Source: Turnera subulata
Taxonomy: Eukaryota; Streptophyta; Magnoliopsida; Malpighiales; Passifloraceae
Assembly: GCA_028386065.3 (NCBI GenBank)
Contig: JAKUCV010001500.1
Span: 1 to 64,000, forward strand
DNA: 64,000 nt
Direction of reading: 5' to 3'
A program made the translations under genes and the position numbers. Under the pieces are notes generated by a model, which searched no databases, had not been told where the DNA came from, and saw only the letters and a program-made list of their open reading frames with translations. Shown here piece by piece: positions 1 through 11,618 of this stretch (its first letter is position 1; every line of letters starts with the position of its first letter).

Positions 1-484
1 TTATTGCATCGTTTGCTAGGCTGATTAATATTTTAGATGCAGTGGAGCTTCCTCTGAGTTTTGTATTTTCCTTATTGCAGTGTGAATAGAGGGATGAGCA
101 TCGAAGATTTTAAATTTATCTATTGGATGGAATATGCACATCGAATGTGGGGAAGGGGATTGGGTATCATGTTTGCGCTGCCATTTTCATACTTCTTGCA
201 TAAAGGGTATATCACCTTGCGACTTGGAGTAAAGCTCTCTGGTCTTTTTGCGCTTGGTGCTGGGCAGGGTCTAATTGGCTGGTGGATGGTAAAAAGCGGT
301 TTAGAGGTATGAAATCCAACATTTTTTTTTTCTTTTTTGTCTGTTTTACTTAGTTCCAACAAAAGCTGGATTGTGAAGTTTGTAAATCTTCTCTCATTTT
401 ATCTCAGGAGCCACCATCTGAGTATGTTCAGCCAAGAGTGAGCCCTTATCGTCTTGCAGCTCACCTTACTTCAGCATTTGTTAT

Positions 485-881
485 TGATGATTTTTGGGTG
501 GAAGATAAGATATGTATCACCCACTAATCTCATAGTGGACACTATAATCACCCACTAATGTCATGATGGATGAACCACTAAGCATAATGGACATTAATCT
601 AATCAGTATTTGTGCTCCTCCTTGCTATAAAAACCAAGGAGGAAGCAGCTCCTGAACACACAAGCAAAACAGAAGCATAAACACAGAAACACTCTCTAAT
701 TCTTCACACACTTGAGGGCATTTAGGTTGTGGTATAGGGTATTTTTCTTGTAATCATACCCACCTCCAACACAACTACACAGGGGAAGCTACAATCTTGG
801 CTCTAGGAATTCATTTGAGGTATGTATTCAATCCGTTGTGCTAATAACGTTTATATGTTAAACATGTTTTAATTCCTAACA
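485..881 (+). repeat. 5' LTR of the COX15 copia element
   Basis: The 397-bp LTR starts TGATGATTTT and ends CCTAACA. A TATAAAA core promoter sits at 626-632 and would start transcription near 655-660. It matches 7827-8223 except for G/A in the TATTTGTGC stretch and T/C in the AATCCGTTG stretch. Confidence 0.95.
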
Positions 882-882
882 T

Positions 883-900
883 TGGTAGCGGAGCAGTGCG
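883..900 (+). promoter_or_regulatory. Primer binding site of the copia element
   Basis: TTGGTAGCGGAGCAGTGC lies one base after the 5' LTR. It resembles the usual plant copia site complementary to initiator tRNA-Met (TGGTATCAGAGC) with a few mismatches. The position supports the call more than the sequence does. Confidence 0.6.
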
Positions 901-1179
901 TTTTAATTCCCTGTTTTATGAACAATTGAGACTAGTGGAATTATACTGCTTCCTCTGGAAACAGATGTTATGCATTGATGCCCATTTAATGTATGTGATT
1001 AATATGCATGCATACCAAAATCGTTTTATGACACTGTGATACACATTCAAGCACTGGCACAAATAAAACAATCCGGAAACTGAAACTGTTTACGTTTACT
1101 TTGTGCAAAACGAATTAAGAAATTGTCTATGAATCAACCAACGTGTACAATTGATTAAAAGAGAGTTGCATACCCTGAA

Positions 1180-1690
1180 ACCCACCCCGAGACCACGGAA
1201 GGAACGGCGGGCAGTGGCCTGTTTGTGCTCGGACTCGGGCGGCGATGCGGCGAGGCGAGGCAGGGCACACACGGGTTCTGTGTCCATGTCCCCGTGCGGT
1301 GTCTTAGTGCTTGCAGCTTCCTCTCCCTCTTCATCTTCTCCGACGAAGGGCGGAAATACCGAGGGGGGCGGCGTTTTTTTTTTGTTGCGTGCTGCTCCTG
1401 CTCTGGTTCCTCCCGGCAGCAGCAGCGACCAACGGCGGTGGGTCTACGTGACTCGCTGCTCCTCCTCCCGCCCCGCTCCGAGCCTCCCCTGCGACTGCGT
1501 CTCCTTCGTGGAGATCGTCTTCTCCGGCGGGAGCATCTGCAGGTGGCGGCTTTGGTGGCTGCTTCGGCGCGTCTGCTCAAGGCTGGTGTCGAGCTGGCGG
1601 GTTGCGACCTGCGACGGCGAGATTGGGGCGAGCGGTGGCCGAGCCTCACGCGTGCTCTGTTCTTCATTTTTTCCCTTTCTGTGTGAAAGA
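1180..1690. other. GC-rich block in the copia leader
   Basis: About 500 bp of strongly GC-rich DNA sits in an otherwise AT-rich leader. Overlapping open frames on both strands encode low-complexity Arg/Ser/Pro-rich peptides, as expected from GC-rich composition alone, so I do not call a gene. On the minus strand a CT-rich tract precedes an ATG, like the 5' end of a plant gene, so a captured host-gene fragment is possible. Similar blocks occur in unrelated retroelements of this window. The remainder of the leader, 1742-2590, is AT-rich with nothing recognisable. Confidence 0.4.
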
Positions 1691-2603
1691 GAGAGGAGAG
1701 AGATAGAATACTCTGTGAAAAGAAGGGTAGAGTATAATTAACGGGCTAATTTGAAGCTGGTTGGACCGACCTGTTCGAACCGAAACGGTTTGCACTCGAG
1801 TTGACATGAATCCAAACCGAGCCTAGTTAAGTGGACTTGTCACCCAAGTGGGTATTAAGATGATGGCTGGCTTGTTAAGGCTGGTTATTTGAGTACCACG
1901 GGGTATGTGGAAGGTGTATAGATTTGGACTTTGCAATATGTTGCATACCGCAAGTCGGTACATGGAGCTGATGGGCTTGGCTTATGGCCTGAAGGTGGCC
2001 CATCGTGTTGCTGTCTTAAACCCAGAGACAAATTAATATGGATATAAATTAAGGAATATGTTTTTAATTTATGATTGATTGCTTAATTTTATTTTAGTCC
2101 AACTATGTGTTATATATAAAAAAAATAATAAAAATAAGTATTTCAATCATATTGGATAATTATTCGTTAATTATCAAGTTTGTGAATGTAATTAAAGAAT
2201 AATTTAACTCTTGAAGAATATGTTTCTTTAATAAATTATAGTTTGCTCTTTTTATTTAAGAATCAATTTTATATTAATCCTTAAATAAAATTAAGTGCTT
2301 ACTATAATATTAGATAATTATGTGTTAATTATCTAGTTCTCACTTTAAATAAACTTTGTGTTCATTTTTAGTGGGAGTTGTTACTTTATACTGTGAAATA
2401 CTATAAATAGTTAATTATTCTTCTATCATAAATGATGATACACTTTGATGGGTTTTCGATTTTATGTTTAGAAGAATATTAACTATCTATTTTTATTTCT
2501 GTATAAAGCATAATATACTTGTATACATGATGTGATATTTTTACATGAATTAATTGTCTCATATATCAATGTGCAAGTCGGTTAATCTATTGTGATTTGT
2601 AGG

Positions 2604-3480
2604 ATGACTGCTGCTACAAAAAATATCATTGCTGAGCTGAACAAAAATGAAAAGCTCAATGGTGATAATTATGAAGTTTGGAGCATGAAAATCCAGTATG
2701 TGCTGGAAGAACAGGATGTTCTCGATGTCCTGGAAACCGTGATGGTTGAGCCTGAGGAGGGAAATACGGCCCAACATAGGAGAGAGAAAGACCTCTACCT
2801 TGCGTGGAAGAGGAAGAATTCTCTCGCGCGCATCACCTTGCTTAGTAGCATGGAGAATGATTTGATGCGCACCTATAACAAAATGCCTAATACTAAGGAA
2901 ATTTGGGCAACCCTCAAGATAAAGTTTGGTGGTGTGTCCTTGACCAAACTGAGACAATTGACAGTCAAGTTTGACAGCTACAAAAAATGTCCCGATCGTT
3001 CAATGAAACAACATTTGAGGGACATGTCAAACATGATCGGTGAGTTAAGTGATGCAGGTCACCAACTCACTGAAGAACAAAAGGTTCAGGCTGTCATTCG
3101 ATCTTTGCCAGATTCATGGGACTATATGAAGGTCCAGTTGACCCATAGCTTCAATGTTACTACTTTTGATGATGTTGTTCGTCATCTTGAGCTGGAAGAG
3201 GAACGCCTTGGAGCGGCTAGAGTTCCTTCCCAGAGTAATGCCTTGGTGGCTGAAAGTAGTAAACGTCCTAAGCGAGGGTCAATGAAATGGAAACAAAAGA
3301 AGGCAAAGTAGGCTCAAAAGAAACCTTCTGATGAGAACAAAGGAAAAAAACCCATTTCTCAACAGAAAAAGAACAAGAAAAAGTTCAAGTGTTACAACTG
3401 CGGCCAGTTAGGGCATTTTGCTACTGAGTGCACTGCGCCCAAGAAGGTAAGTTCCTTTTCGAATAATTTCAGTTCTAGTT
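2604..3480 (+). pseudogene. copia gag, broken by an in-frame stop
   Basis: The frame from the ATG at 2604 encodes a copia-type gag (UBN2/gag-polypeptide fold) with LNGDNYEVWSMKIQYVLEE near the start and MKQHLRDMSNMIGEL in the middle. A TAG at 3309 ends the open frame after a Lys-rich stretch. The same frame continues past the stop into a CCHC zinc knuckle, CYNCGQLGHFATEC, so the stop is a point lesion. Gag forms the cytoplasmic virus-like particle. Protease follows in the same direction. Confidence 0.9.
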
Positions 3481-3500
3481 TTGTATCTAGTACTGTTTTA

Positions 3501-5520
3501 TTGACTGAATCAACTATCATGTGGATTGTAGATTCGGGGGCCATAGACCACATAACCAATGATCGAGAATCATTTGTGGACTATCGCTGCATTCCAAGTG
3601 GAACAAAGTGGGTTCATGTGGGGAATAATTCCAAACTGGAAGTTAAATGCTTAGGCACCTGCCAACTTAGGTTGAGTAGTGGTCAAACCTTAAACCTACA
3701 TGATGTACTTTTTGTTCCTAAGATGCGGCGGAATCTTGTTTCTGCTTATGTATTAGCTAAGCTTGGTTTCTTTGTGAATTTTCATAAAGTTGGTATGGAC
3801 TTATTCTTAGGTACTACCCTTTATGGCTTTGGTTTGTGGTTGAATGGTCTTGTTGTTTTGGATATCGAATTTGTTTCAAATAAATCCAGTTTTTCTTTTG
3901 TTACATCTTCTAGTAATATGGACGACGATGTGAATGTATGGCATTCGAGGCTTGTCCACGTGGGCCAGCAAAGAATGAACCGTCTCGCTAAGGAGGGCTT
4001 GTTGGGCCCTATAACAAAGGTGGAACTTCCTATGTGTGAGTTCTGTCTTGCGGGAAAAACAGCAAGAAAACCATTTGGGAAAGCAAAAAGAGCAGAACAA
4101 CCTTTGCAAATAATCCATTCACATATATGTGGTCCGATGAATGTGAGGGCAAGGCATGGTGCCTACTATTTCATTACATTTATTGATGATTTCACGCATT
4201 TCGGTTATGTCTATTTGATTGCCCACAAGTTTGAGGCATTAGATTCTTTAAAAGGTTTATGAACCTTGTGGAAAATCAGCTTGATAAACGTATTAAGGTA
4301 TTAAGAATAGACCGAGGCCGTGAGTATTTGTCTGATCAGTTCAAACAAATATGTAATGAAAAGGGAATAGTCAGACAACTAACTATTCCTGGAACACCAC
4401 AACAAAATGGTGTTGCAGAAAGAAGAAATCGAACTCTTCTTGAGATGGTCAGATCCATGATGGTGTAGGCTAAGTTGCCAATCTCCTTTTGGGGGGATGC
4501 GCTTTTAACTGCGACACATGTGCTAAATATGGTGCCCTCAAAATCTGTTGCCACTACACCTTATGAGTTATACACAGGAAGAAAACCTGACTTAGGTTGG
4601 CTAAAGCCTTGGGGCTGTGCTACCTATACCCATGATTCTTCCCACAGATATGGAAAGTTGGGACCTAGAGGAAGAAAGAGTATCTTTATAAGATATTCTG
4701 AGAATTCCAAAGGTTATGTGTTCATAGGAGAACATGAAGGTGTGGGGAATACAGAATTTGAATCACGAGATGTGACCTTCTTGGAAAATGAGTTTCCAAG
4801 GAGAGGTAATACAAGAACTGATCAATCTCTTTTCGAGATGTATGATCAGGAAGGACAAGATGATGTAAGTCAATGGTCTATTGGCGAGTCCGGTACATAT
4901 CAAAATCTTGATCCTAGTGGGAGTTTTTTGGATGATAGTGGGACTATTCCACCATATCCAACACCTCGAAGGAGTGAACGTGGTACTGTACCACGACGTC
5001 ACTTTGAAATCGAGGATGTCGATGATGTGAATCGACAAGCACTCATTGTAGAACCTTTTGATGTAGAGGAACCTAAGAACTACAATGAGGCTATCTCTTG
5101 TATTACCAAAAATGAATGGATAAAAGCAATGGATGAAGAAATGAGCTCCATGGAATCTAACCAAGTTTGGGAATTGGTAGATTTACCAAAAGGGCGTAAG
5201 GCCATTGGGAACAAGTGGGTTCTCAAAATCAAGCGAAAAGCTGATGGATCAATTGATAGATATAAGGCACGTCTTGTAGCGAAAGGTTACACACAACAGG
5301 AAGGAATAGATTATGAGGAAACTTTTTCTCCTGTTGTAAGATTTGCATCTATTCGATTGATTTTGGCCATTGTAGCTGACCTTGATCTCGAGTTACATCA
5401 AATGAATGTAAAAACAGCTTTCCTTAACGGAAAATTAGAAGAAGAAATTTACATGCAACAACCACAGGGTTATGCTGTAAAGGGTCAGGAACACAAAGTG
5501 TGTAAACTGATATCTAGGTA
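3501..5520 (+). pseudogene. copia pol, part 1: protease, integrase and N-terminal reverse transcriptase
   Basis: The aspartic protease is marked by WIVDSGA near 3521. The integrase zinc domain (WHSRLVHVGQQRMNRLAKEG...CEFCLAGK) and catalytic core follow, then the second core part with PQQNGVAERRNRTLLEM. RT begins with NEWIKAMDEEMSSM and continues through YKARLVAKGYTQQEGIDYEE and TAFLNGKLEEEIYM. Lesions are a frameshift near 4255, a TAG at 4466-4468 between integrase segments, and loss of homology after 5510, just where the copia RT active-site region should begin. Confidence 0.92.
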
Positions 5521-5700
5521 AATACCTGAGTTTGTTAGAAGATCTGTTACCATAAACTCCAAAGTGCTTCGGTAGTGTAGAAAGTACAAACAGTACTATC
5601 TACTCCTGGTAACACATATACAATTCTCTAGTCTTCCAGTAAAACACTAAAATAGTGAAATGCAGCTACTATATGACAACCGTCCTTTACTGTTCTTAAA
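5511..5700 (+). other. Unrelated segment replacing the RT active-site region
   Basis: Between CKL at about 5510 and the resumption of RT-like coding near 5700 lie about 190 bp with stops in all frames and no copia similarity. The segment that normally carries the RT active-site aspartates (YVDD) is missing. This is a replacement or a deletion with filler DNA, and it makes the polymerase inactive. Confidence 0.7.
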
Positions 5701-6633
5701 GGATCATAGGTTAAAGGCTTGGTTGTCCTCTAACTTTGAAATGAAGGACATGGGAGAAGCTACATACATCCTAGGGGTAAAGATCCTTAGAGATCGGTCC
5801 AAAAGATTGTTGTCTCTTTCACAAGAGCATTATATCTAGAAACTTTTGGAACGATTCCGTATGCATGATTCTAAGCCTGTAGATACACCTATTGCAAGAG
5901 GCAATCATCTGAGCCAACAGATGTGTCCCCAAACTCAAGAAGAAAAGCAACGTATGGTAAATGTACCATTTGCAAGTGCCATAGGGAGTCTAATGTATGC
6001 TATGCTGTGTACAAGACCAGATATATGTTATGCTGTTGGAATGGTAAGTAGATACAATCCAATCCCGGAGAAGGTCACTGGACAGCGGTCAAAAGAATAT
6101 TACGATATTTGAAAGGCACAATGGATTACACTTTAAACTTCCAAGGTGATGAGTTTTACCTGAAAGCTTACACAGATGCCGACTGGGGAGGAGATTTAGA
6201 TCAGAGGAAATCTACCTCAGGCTATGTATTCTTACTAAGCAATGGTGCAATATCATGGAGTAGTAAGAAGCAGACTTGTATAGCCTTGTCAACAATGGAA
6301 GCAGAATTTGTAGCTCTATCATCTGCGGTACAAGAAGCTGTATGGCTAAAACGTTTTATTAGTCATTTGGGAGTTATGCAAAAGGCAGAGTCTCCCTTGA
6401 CTATCTATTGTGATAGCCAAGCAGCAATTGCATATACAAAGGATCCAAAGTACCATGGAAAAACAAAGCACATTGATATTAGGTATAATTATGTGAGAGA
6501 CTTAGTTTCATGTAAAAAGGTAAATATAAAATACATTCCTACTAGTCATATGTTGGCTGATTCGTTCACCAAACCCATATCTACAGCCACATTTACTAGA
6601 CATGTGGAACTGATAGGGTTACGTAGGATTTGA
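5700..6633 (+). pseudogene. copia pol, part 2: RT thumb/connection and RNase H
   Basis: Coding resumes with FEMKDMGEATYILGVKI, has a stop at 5837-5839, then continues with PDICYAVGMVSRYNP. A one-base frameshift near 6080-6110 leads into RNase H, with YTDADWGGDLDQRKSTSGYV, STMEAEFVALS and CDSQAAIAYTKDPKYHGKTK, ending at 6633. The RNase H domain itself is open. The product would act in reverse transcription inside virus-like particles. Confidence 0.92.
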
Positions 6634-7586
6634 TTTTGTATGCTGTTTTTTTTTTCCCTTGACTTTATATTCAGAATAAATTGATGGATTTATTCATTAC
6701 CAGTCATTGAAAATAATTATTCATGTATAGGAGTATGCATGTTATGAACATGCAGATGGATATGCTATGTGCATATGGTGAGATGAAAGGCTTAGTGCCA
6801 AGTTCATTGAAAGTTATGTCTAACAGAAACGTTAGCTCCCTCACACGAGTGACCGTCTCTATGACTGGGGTGTCATAGGGGTAAGACAGTTTTGAGTCAA
6901 GATTAAGTTGAGTACTTATTCAGTAAGAGCCTGACTTAAAACACATTGTCGCCTTGATATTGATCAAGATGAGGTCAAATTCATAAATCAAATTGACCGA
7001 AGATAAACGAAGTAATGTTTTATCTTATCTGTTTATAAGCTAGGTGGGGTTTTTTTGAAAAGCGGTAGAGTGGTGGCCCCAAGTTAAACACTAGGTGTGT
7101 TTGAACTATCACCTACACAGTATTATTAATGGCATATGTTCCACTAAGGGATGGAGAAAAATACTGTGGCACATGAATTCATACCATGTGTGCTTTGCGA
7201 CTGATTAAGGAGAAGGAAATGCGATCTCATTTCCTTACTGTGTGAGCCTTGAGGAATTATTAATGATTTCTCACAAGCGCCCTTAGCGACCTTTTACTAC
7301 TACTTGAAATATTAGCTTAGTGTTGCTATCTTGGCTATATTCTGAATGGCCATGAGTGATTCGGCCTAATCAGGATATGTCAGAAAAGCAACTGAGTTAA
7401 GATGTAGAGTTTTGAGTAAAAGGGAAGATCATTGAGTGTTGCATTTTGCTTTGTGTTCGCAATGTGGCCACTTATGTTTTTTCAGTAAAACATAATTGTG
7501 AATACATATCGAGAGTTGAGATCTGTGTTTCTCAAAATGCGACTATATGAATCTAGGGAGCTTACATACTTACTCTACTTTGAGCT

Positions 7587-7661
7587 ATTGTATATTCCTA
7601 ACAGATATACAATAGATTTTTTCTACTTTGAGCTATTGTACACTCCTAACAGATGTACAAT
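7587..7661 (+). repeat. Two tandem hairpins in the copia 3' untranslated region
   Basis: Two units 48 bp apart each form an 8-bp stem with an 11-nt loop: ATTGTATA/TATACAAT at 7587-7613 and ATTGTACA/TGTACAAT at 7635-7661. The loops are nearly identical (TCCTAACAGA). The stems differ by a paired change, T-A to C-G, which keeps pairing. The rest of the 1.19-kb tail (6634-7826) shows no coding. Confidence 0.7.
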
Positions 7662-7826
7662 AAAGAGCTCTTACTGGTATGTTGGTTGCACGACCTATTT
7701 GCCCGTATGAAATGATATGAAGATGTAGATGGATGTGTTCATCATGTGAGAGTTAAGGATATTATTTCCATTATAAGGATCTCATGATTATGTTCATGAG
7801 CATTTCCATTGTGTGTGAGTGGGAGA

Positions 7827-8223
7827 TGATGATTTTTGGGTGGAAGATAAGATATGTATCACCCACTAATCTCATAGTGGACACTATAATCACCCACTAA
7901 TGTCATGATGGATGAACCACTAAGCATAATGGACATTAATCTAATCAGTATTTATGCTCCTCCTTGCTATAAAAACCAAGGAGGAAGCAGCTCCTGAACA
8001 CACAAGCAAAACAGAAGCATAAACACAGAAACACTCTCTAATTCTTCACACACTTGAGGGCATTTAGGTTGTGGTATAGGGTATTTTTCTTGTAATCATA
8101 CCCACCTCCAACACAACTACACAGGGGAAGCTACAATCTTGGCTCTAGGAATTCATTTGAGGTATGTATTCAATCCGCTGTGCTAATAACGTTTATATGT
8201 TAAACATGTTTTAATTCCTAACA
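7827..8223 (+). repeat. 3' LTR of the COX15 copia element
   Basis: This is the 397-bp partner of 485-881. It is preceded by the purine-rich GTGAGTGGGAGA (7815-7826), the likely polypurine primer for plus-strand synthesis, and followed by the GTTAT duplication and the rest of the COX15 exon. Confidence 0.95.
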
Positions 8224-9701
8224 GTTATTTATAGTGGTCTTTTGTGGACTGCTCTTTCTGTTGTAATGCCTGCAGAATCTGTGGCTTGGGTTCATGGGGC
8301 TGGAAAAGTAAAGAGACTCGCACTCCCTGTAGGCCTTATTGTGGGCATTACAGCTATTTCAGGAGCATTTGTTGCTGGAAATGATGCTGTATGTAACTAT
8401 TTCAATTATTTTCTTTATGCTCTTCCTTAACAAGACAGTGGGTAACAACTGCTAGTCACTAAATTTTATGTGTAATTGTGTGATGCATTTCAGGGGCATG
8501 CGTATAAGACTTTTCCCAAGATGGGTGATACATGGATTCCTGATGATATATTTGAGATGAAGCCATTAATTCGAAATTTCTTTGAGAATACATCAACAGT
8601 TCAGGTATTTGGTATTCCTCTTTGTAGTTGCATGATTTGTTCCCTAATGATTTTGTAAGTGGTATTTTCACTCTTAGCAAGCTTGTTAAAGGAATTAAAA
8701 AGTATATGGAAAGATCAAGAGAGAAGCATGGTGAGAACAAGGTTAAATTATTTTTAATATGTAGAAACAGTGGAGAAAATTTCTTGAAATTCTTTTCCTG
8801 AGTTTTGATATTTTCTGATTATTAAGAATGAATACCATTCTGAATCATAAGTTTCTAACATTGTTCTCATATTGTATAGGGAAACCCTTGTATTAGAAAC
8901 ATTAAAAAACTAGTTTTCCAACAATGCACCTTCACCACGCACATTGTTTTGAGGCGCTTAGAAGTTTACAATGTGCTACTTTTACAGAGTAAGCAAAAAG
9001 CTATTGAATACAAGTATATGTTTCGGTTCCTGTTGTAGCTTGACCACCGTATCCTAGCAACTTCAACTTTAGCTTCACTTGGTGCTTTATGGTGGTTCAC
9101 AAGAAAAGTGGACATGCATCCAACAATACGGTCCTTGATTGGGAGCACAGTTGGGATGGCTGGTGTTCAGGTAATTTTTTTCTTTTCTAACTCATACTTG
9201 CTAGTTTACAAATAGATTTCATGATAAATGCATTCCTCCAAGTATCCTTATATGTTAATCTCGGTTGTTACAGGTCACTTTAGGAGTCTCGACACTATTA
9301 TCCTATGTGCCTGTGTCACTAGGCAGTGCACACCAGGCTGGTGCTTTAACGCTGCTGACACTTATGATTATGCTCAATCATACCTTGCGGAAGCCTTCTC
9401 TTTCTCTTCTAAAATCACTTCCTCAAGTTGCGAAGACAGTCTGATAGTCTAATACTTTTGCTCAGGAACTTAGGTTCAATACTGAAATTTATGATTAAGC
9501 TACATGTTATTGTTATCAATCTTGTAAGAGGCTTGGCAGTCTTTGTTTCAGAACAGAAAGGAAGAACGCATTTTTGTTTAGGAATGCTACATGCACTATA
9601 GAAATTTGTATAAAATTATTGTACCCACAAATTCGGTGGCCTTATCACTTTCTTGGTGGACATATTATTATGATGTTAAATTTTATCACATAAAACAGTT
9701 A

Positions 9702-10720
9702 GGGTAAATCGTACATATGGGATCCGTACTATTTCAAAAGTACCGTTTCGGGGTCTGTACTCTTTTTTGTCCCTTTTACGGGTCTGTACTCCTAATTTCC
9801 GTTCCTTTTATGGGTCTCGGGCAGCCCCTCTGATGACGTGGACTGTCCGGCCCGGAGGTGAGGCACACGCGCCCCCTTTTTTGACACATGGCAACGCATG
9901 CAGCTGTCCACCATGTCAATGGGCCCCAACTTCTATAGTTTTTTGTTATAAAAAAATATTTTAAATTTTTTAATACAAATTTAATTTAGTAAATGTTTAA
10001 AATAAATGAAAAAATTTTAATATAATTTTTCTTTCCCTTCTCTTCCTTATCGTCTCTTTTTCTCTCTTTTCTATTTCTTCTTCCTCTCTCCGGCCACCCC
10101 CCATCTTTCTGCACATCGCCGCCGCCATCTCCTCTGAAACCGCTGCTTCCTCCTTTCTCTTTTACCATCACGCGCTGGCTCTGCAACAAACAACACTGCT
10201 GGGAGGTGGTGTCGACGTTGGTGGCGATTGGCAGAGCAGCGACACTCTGCATGCTGTTTTTGGGGATGATATTGGACACGACACCGTCTTGGTGTTGTTT
10301 CCGTGAACCCTTTTTTTTTTTTTCTTTGTGAGGTTTTTTTTTTGAAAGAAGTGAGTTGCAATAGTAGTCTGTTGGGAGTTTTTATTTTTTTCTTTTATTT
10401 ATGTTTAACAATTCAGTTTTAAAAAATCATTTATAAAATTAAAATTCCATCTAAAAACCAAAAATTATGTTTTAAGATGAGAAAATAGAAAGTGGGGCCT
10501 ACGATACTCAATGGACAGCGCGTGCACAATACACGCCTCACGCATTGCCAAGTGTCAAAAAAAGGGTGGACCGGGCAGTTCACGTCATCATCGGGCTACC
10601 CGGGACCCTTAAAGGGGACAAAAAATAGGAGTACAGACTCGTAAAAGGTACTTTTGAAACAGTAGGGACCCCGAAACGGTACTTTTGAAACAGTAGGGAC
10701 CCCATATATGCGATTTACCC
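9702..10720. mobile_element. Non-autonomous Mutator-like element (possible Pack-MULE)
   Basis: Imperfect terminal inverted repeats of about 200 bp start GGGTAAATCG and end CGATTTACCC. They are flanked by the 9-bp duplication AAACAGTTA at 9693-9701 and 10721-10729, a length typical of Mutator-like elements. The right arm has an internal duplication of about 35 bp carrying ACTTTTGAAACAGTAGGGAC. No transposase is present. The interior 10080-10310 is GC-rich with CT-rich upstream sequence and may be a captured gene piece. The element lies 258 bp past the COX15 stop. Confidence 0.85.
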
Positions 10721-10729
10721 AAACAGTTA

Positions 10730-11618
10730 AGTGGTTATGAACTTTTCGGATACAGTAAAGCTTGAATGGACAATGAAATGTAATTGTTTGCTGATTTTGC
10801 TGGCTTCGAAATTAAAATGCATTATACAAGTTTGTTGGCGCTTATTCAGTTATAATATTTATCTGTCAGGTTAGTCTACCTTTTAATAAGCGGACCTGGC
10901 TAGAACTATGTTAAAGCAGGCACAACTGGATACTGAATATTAATGGTTAAAACCAGAAAATTTGACCAGCTGTGCAATTGTACCTTACATGGATATGTGC
11001 TTAACCTTACAATTTCTTTTCCACAAGCCCAATTGAGTTTAATTTTTTCATTCAAAATTGACAAGACAGTTTGGTAAACAAAGAATAACACCGATCTTTG
11101 AAATAATTTTTTTTGCATTGCAATCCGCTTGAGCCACTACCCATCATTTTTCTCCTCAAAAAAAGAATTAACCCAACTAGATTGTTCAACTCCTTTTTCT
11201 TTTTTGAAGCGAAGTTATTCCTTGTATATTCTTTTAACAAAAATTTGTCCTGTTCTAGTACACCGAATCCCGTGCTTGGATATGAGATGCAAATGCAGCA
11301 TTGAAATGGAATACAACAAACAAATTGTCTACTTGTCGTGATTCATGAATATGTATCAAAACAAAAGTATTGTACAAAAGCAGGGTCTCTTGTCCACTTC
11401 TCCATCAGAGCACCTCTAGCCTAACTAGCTTTAAGTGCTAGTTCCTTCATGATCTAATATTCCAAAGATTTCTACACTTATTCTATTTGCTGTGTACCTC
11501 AAAAACTAAAATTGAAAAAAAAAACAGTTCAAGCAGGACTGACTCTACAGATGTATGGTCTACCTATTCTACATACAGTTGAAAGAACGTGTGTTTCAGG
11601 GTCCCCGAAGATCCCAAA
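10730..11618. other. Intergenic stretch between convergent genes
   Basis: AT-rich sequence between the COX15 3' flank with its Mutator-like element and the 3' end of the minus-strand membrane-protein gene. No coding, RNA gene or clear repeat is seen. It probably includes the 3' untranslated region of the minus-strand gene. The 9445-9692 stretch likewise holds only the COX15 3' flank. Confidence 0.5.

Larger units (their letters stand above)
485..8223 (+). mobile_element. Ty1/copia LTR retrotransposon, recent, inserted in a COX15 exon
   Basis: Two 397-bp direct repeats at 485-881 and 7827-8223 begin TG and end CA and differ at only two positions that I can find. The target-site duplication GTTAT is at 480-484 and 8224-8228. 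The gene order gag, protease, integrase, reverse transcriptase, RNase H is that of Ty1/copia. Removing the element plus one GTTAT restores the COX15 reading frame. The coding interior is broken in several places (see the gag and pol entries), so the copy could not have made its own machinery and was probably mobilised in trans. It also has an unusually long 1.7-kb leader and a 1.2-kb tail between RNase H and the 3' LTR. Confidence 0.97.
81..9444 (+). pseudogene. COX15: COX15 heme A synthase gene, 5'-partial, one exon split by a copia element
   Basis: COX15 is the mitochondrial inner-membrane enzyme that oxidises heme O to heme A for cytochrome c oxidase. Exons read from the sequence are 81-306, 408-484 continued at 8229-8388, 8494-8604, 9039-9170 and 9274-9444 (stop TGA), each with AG/GT borders. 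Family stretches seen include EYAHRMWGRGLGIMFALPFS, GLIGWWMVKSGLE, VSPYRLAAHLT, GAFVAGNDAGHA, FPKMGDTWIPDDIFEM, STVQLDHR and LGVSTLLSYVP. The histidines in EYAHR, AAHLT and QLDHR, and one in the last exon, are kept, as are the hydrophobic spans. N-terminal exons lie before the window. The exon starting at 408 is cut at codon TTT-GTT-AT by an LTR element at 485-8223. Apart from that insertion I see no frameshift or stop, so the break looks recent. Identity is secure. Whether the locus is dead or this is one allele is unknown. Confidence 0.93.

Noticed and set aside
1151..1741. Overlapping ORFs of up to 196 codons in the GC-rich leader of the copia element
   Set aside because: Open on both strands with biased composition only. 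No domain, so recorded as a GC-rich block rather than genes.
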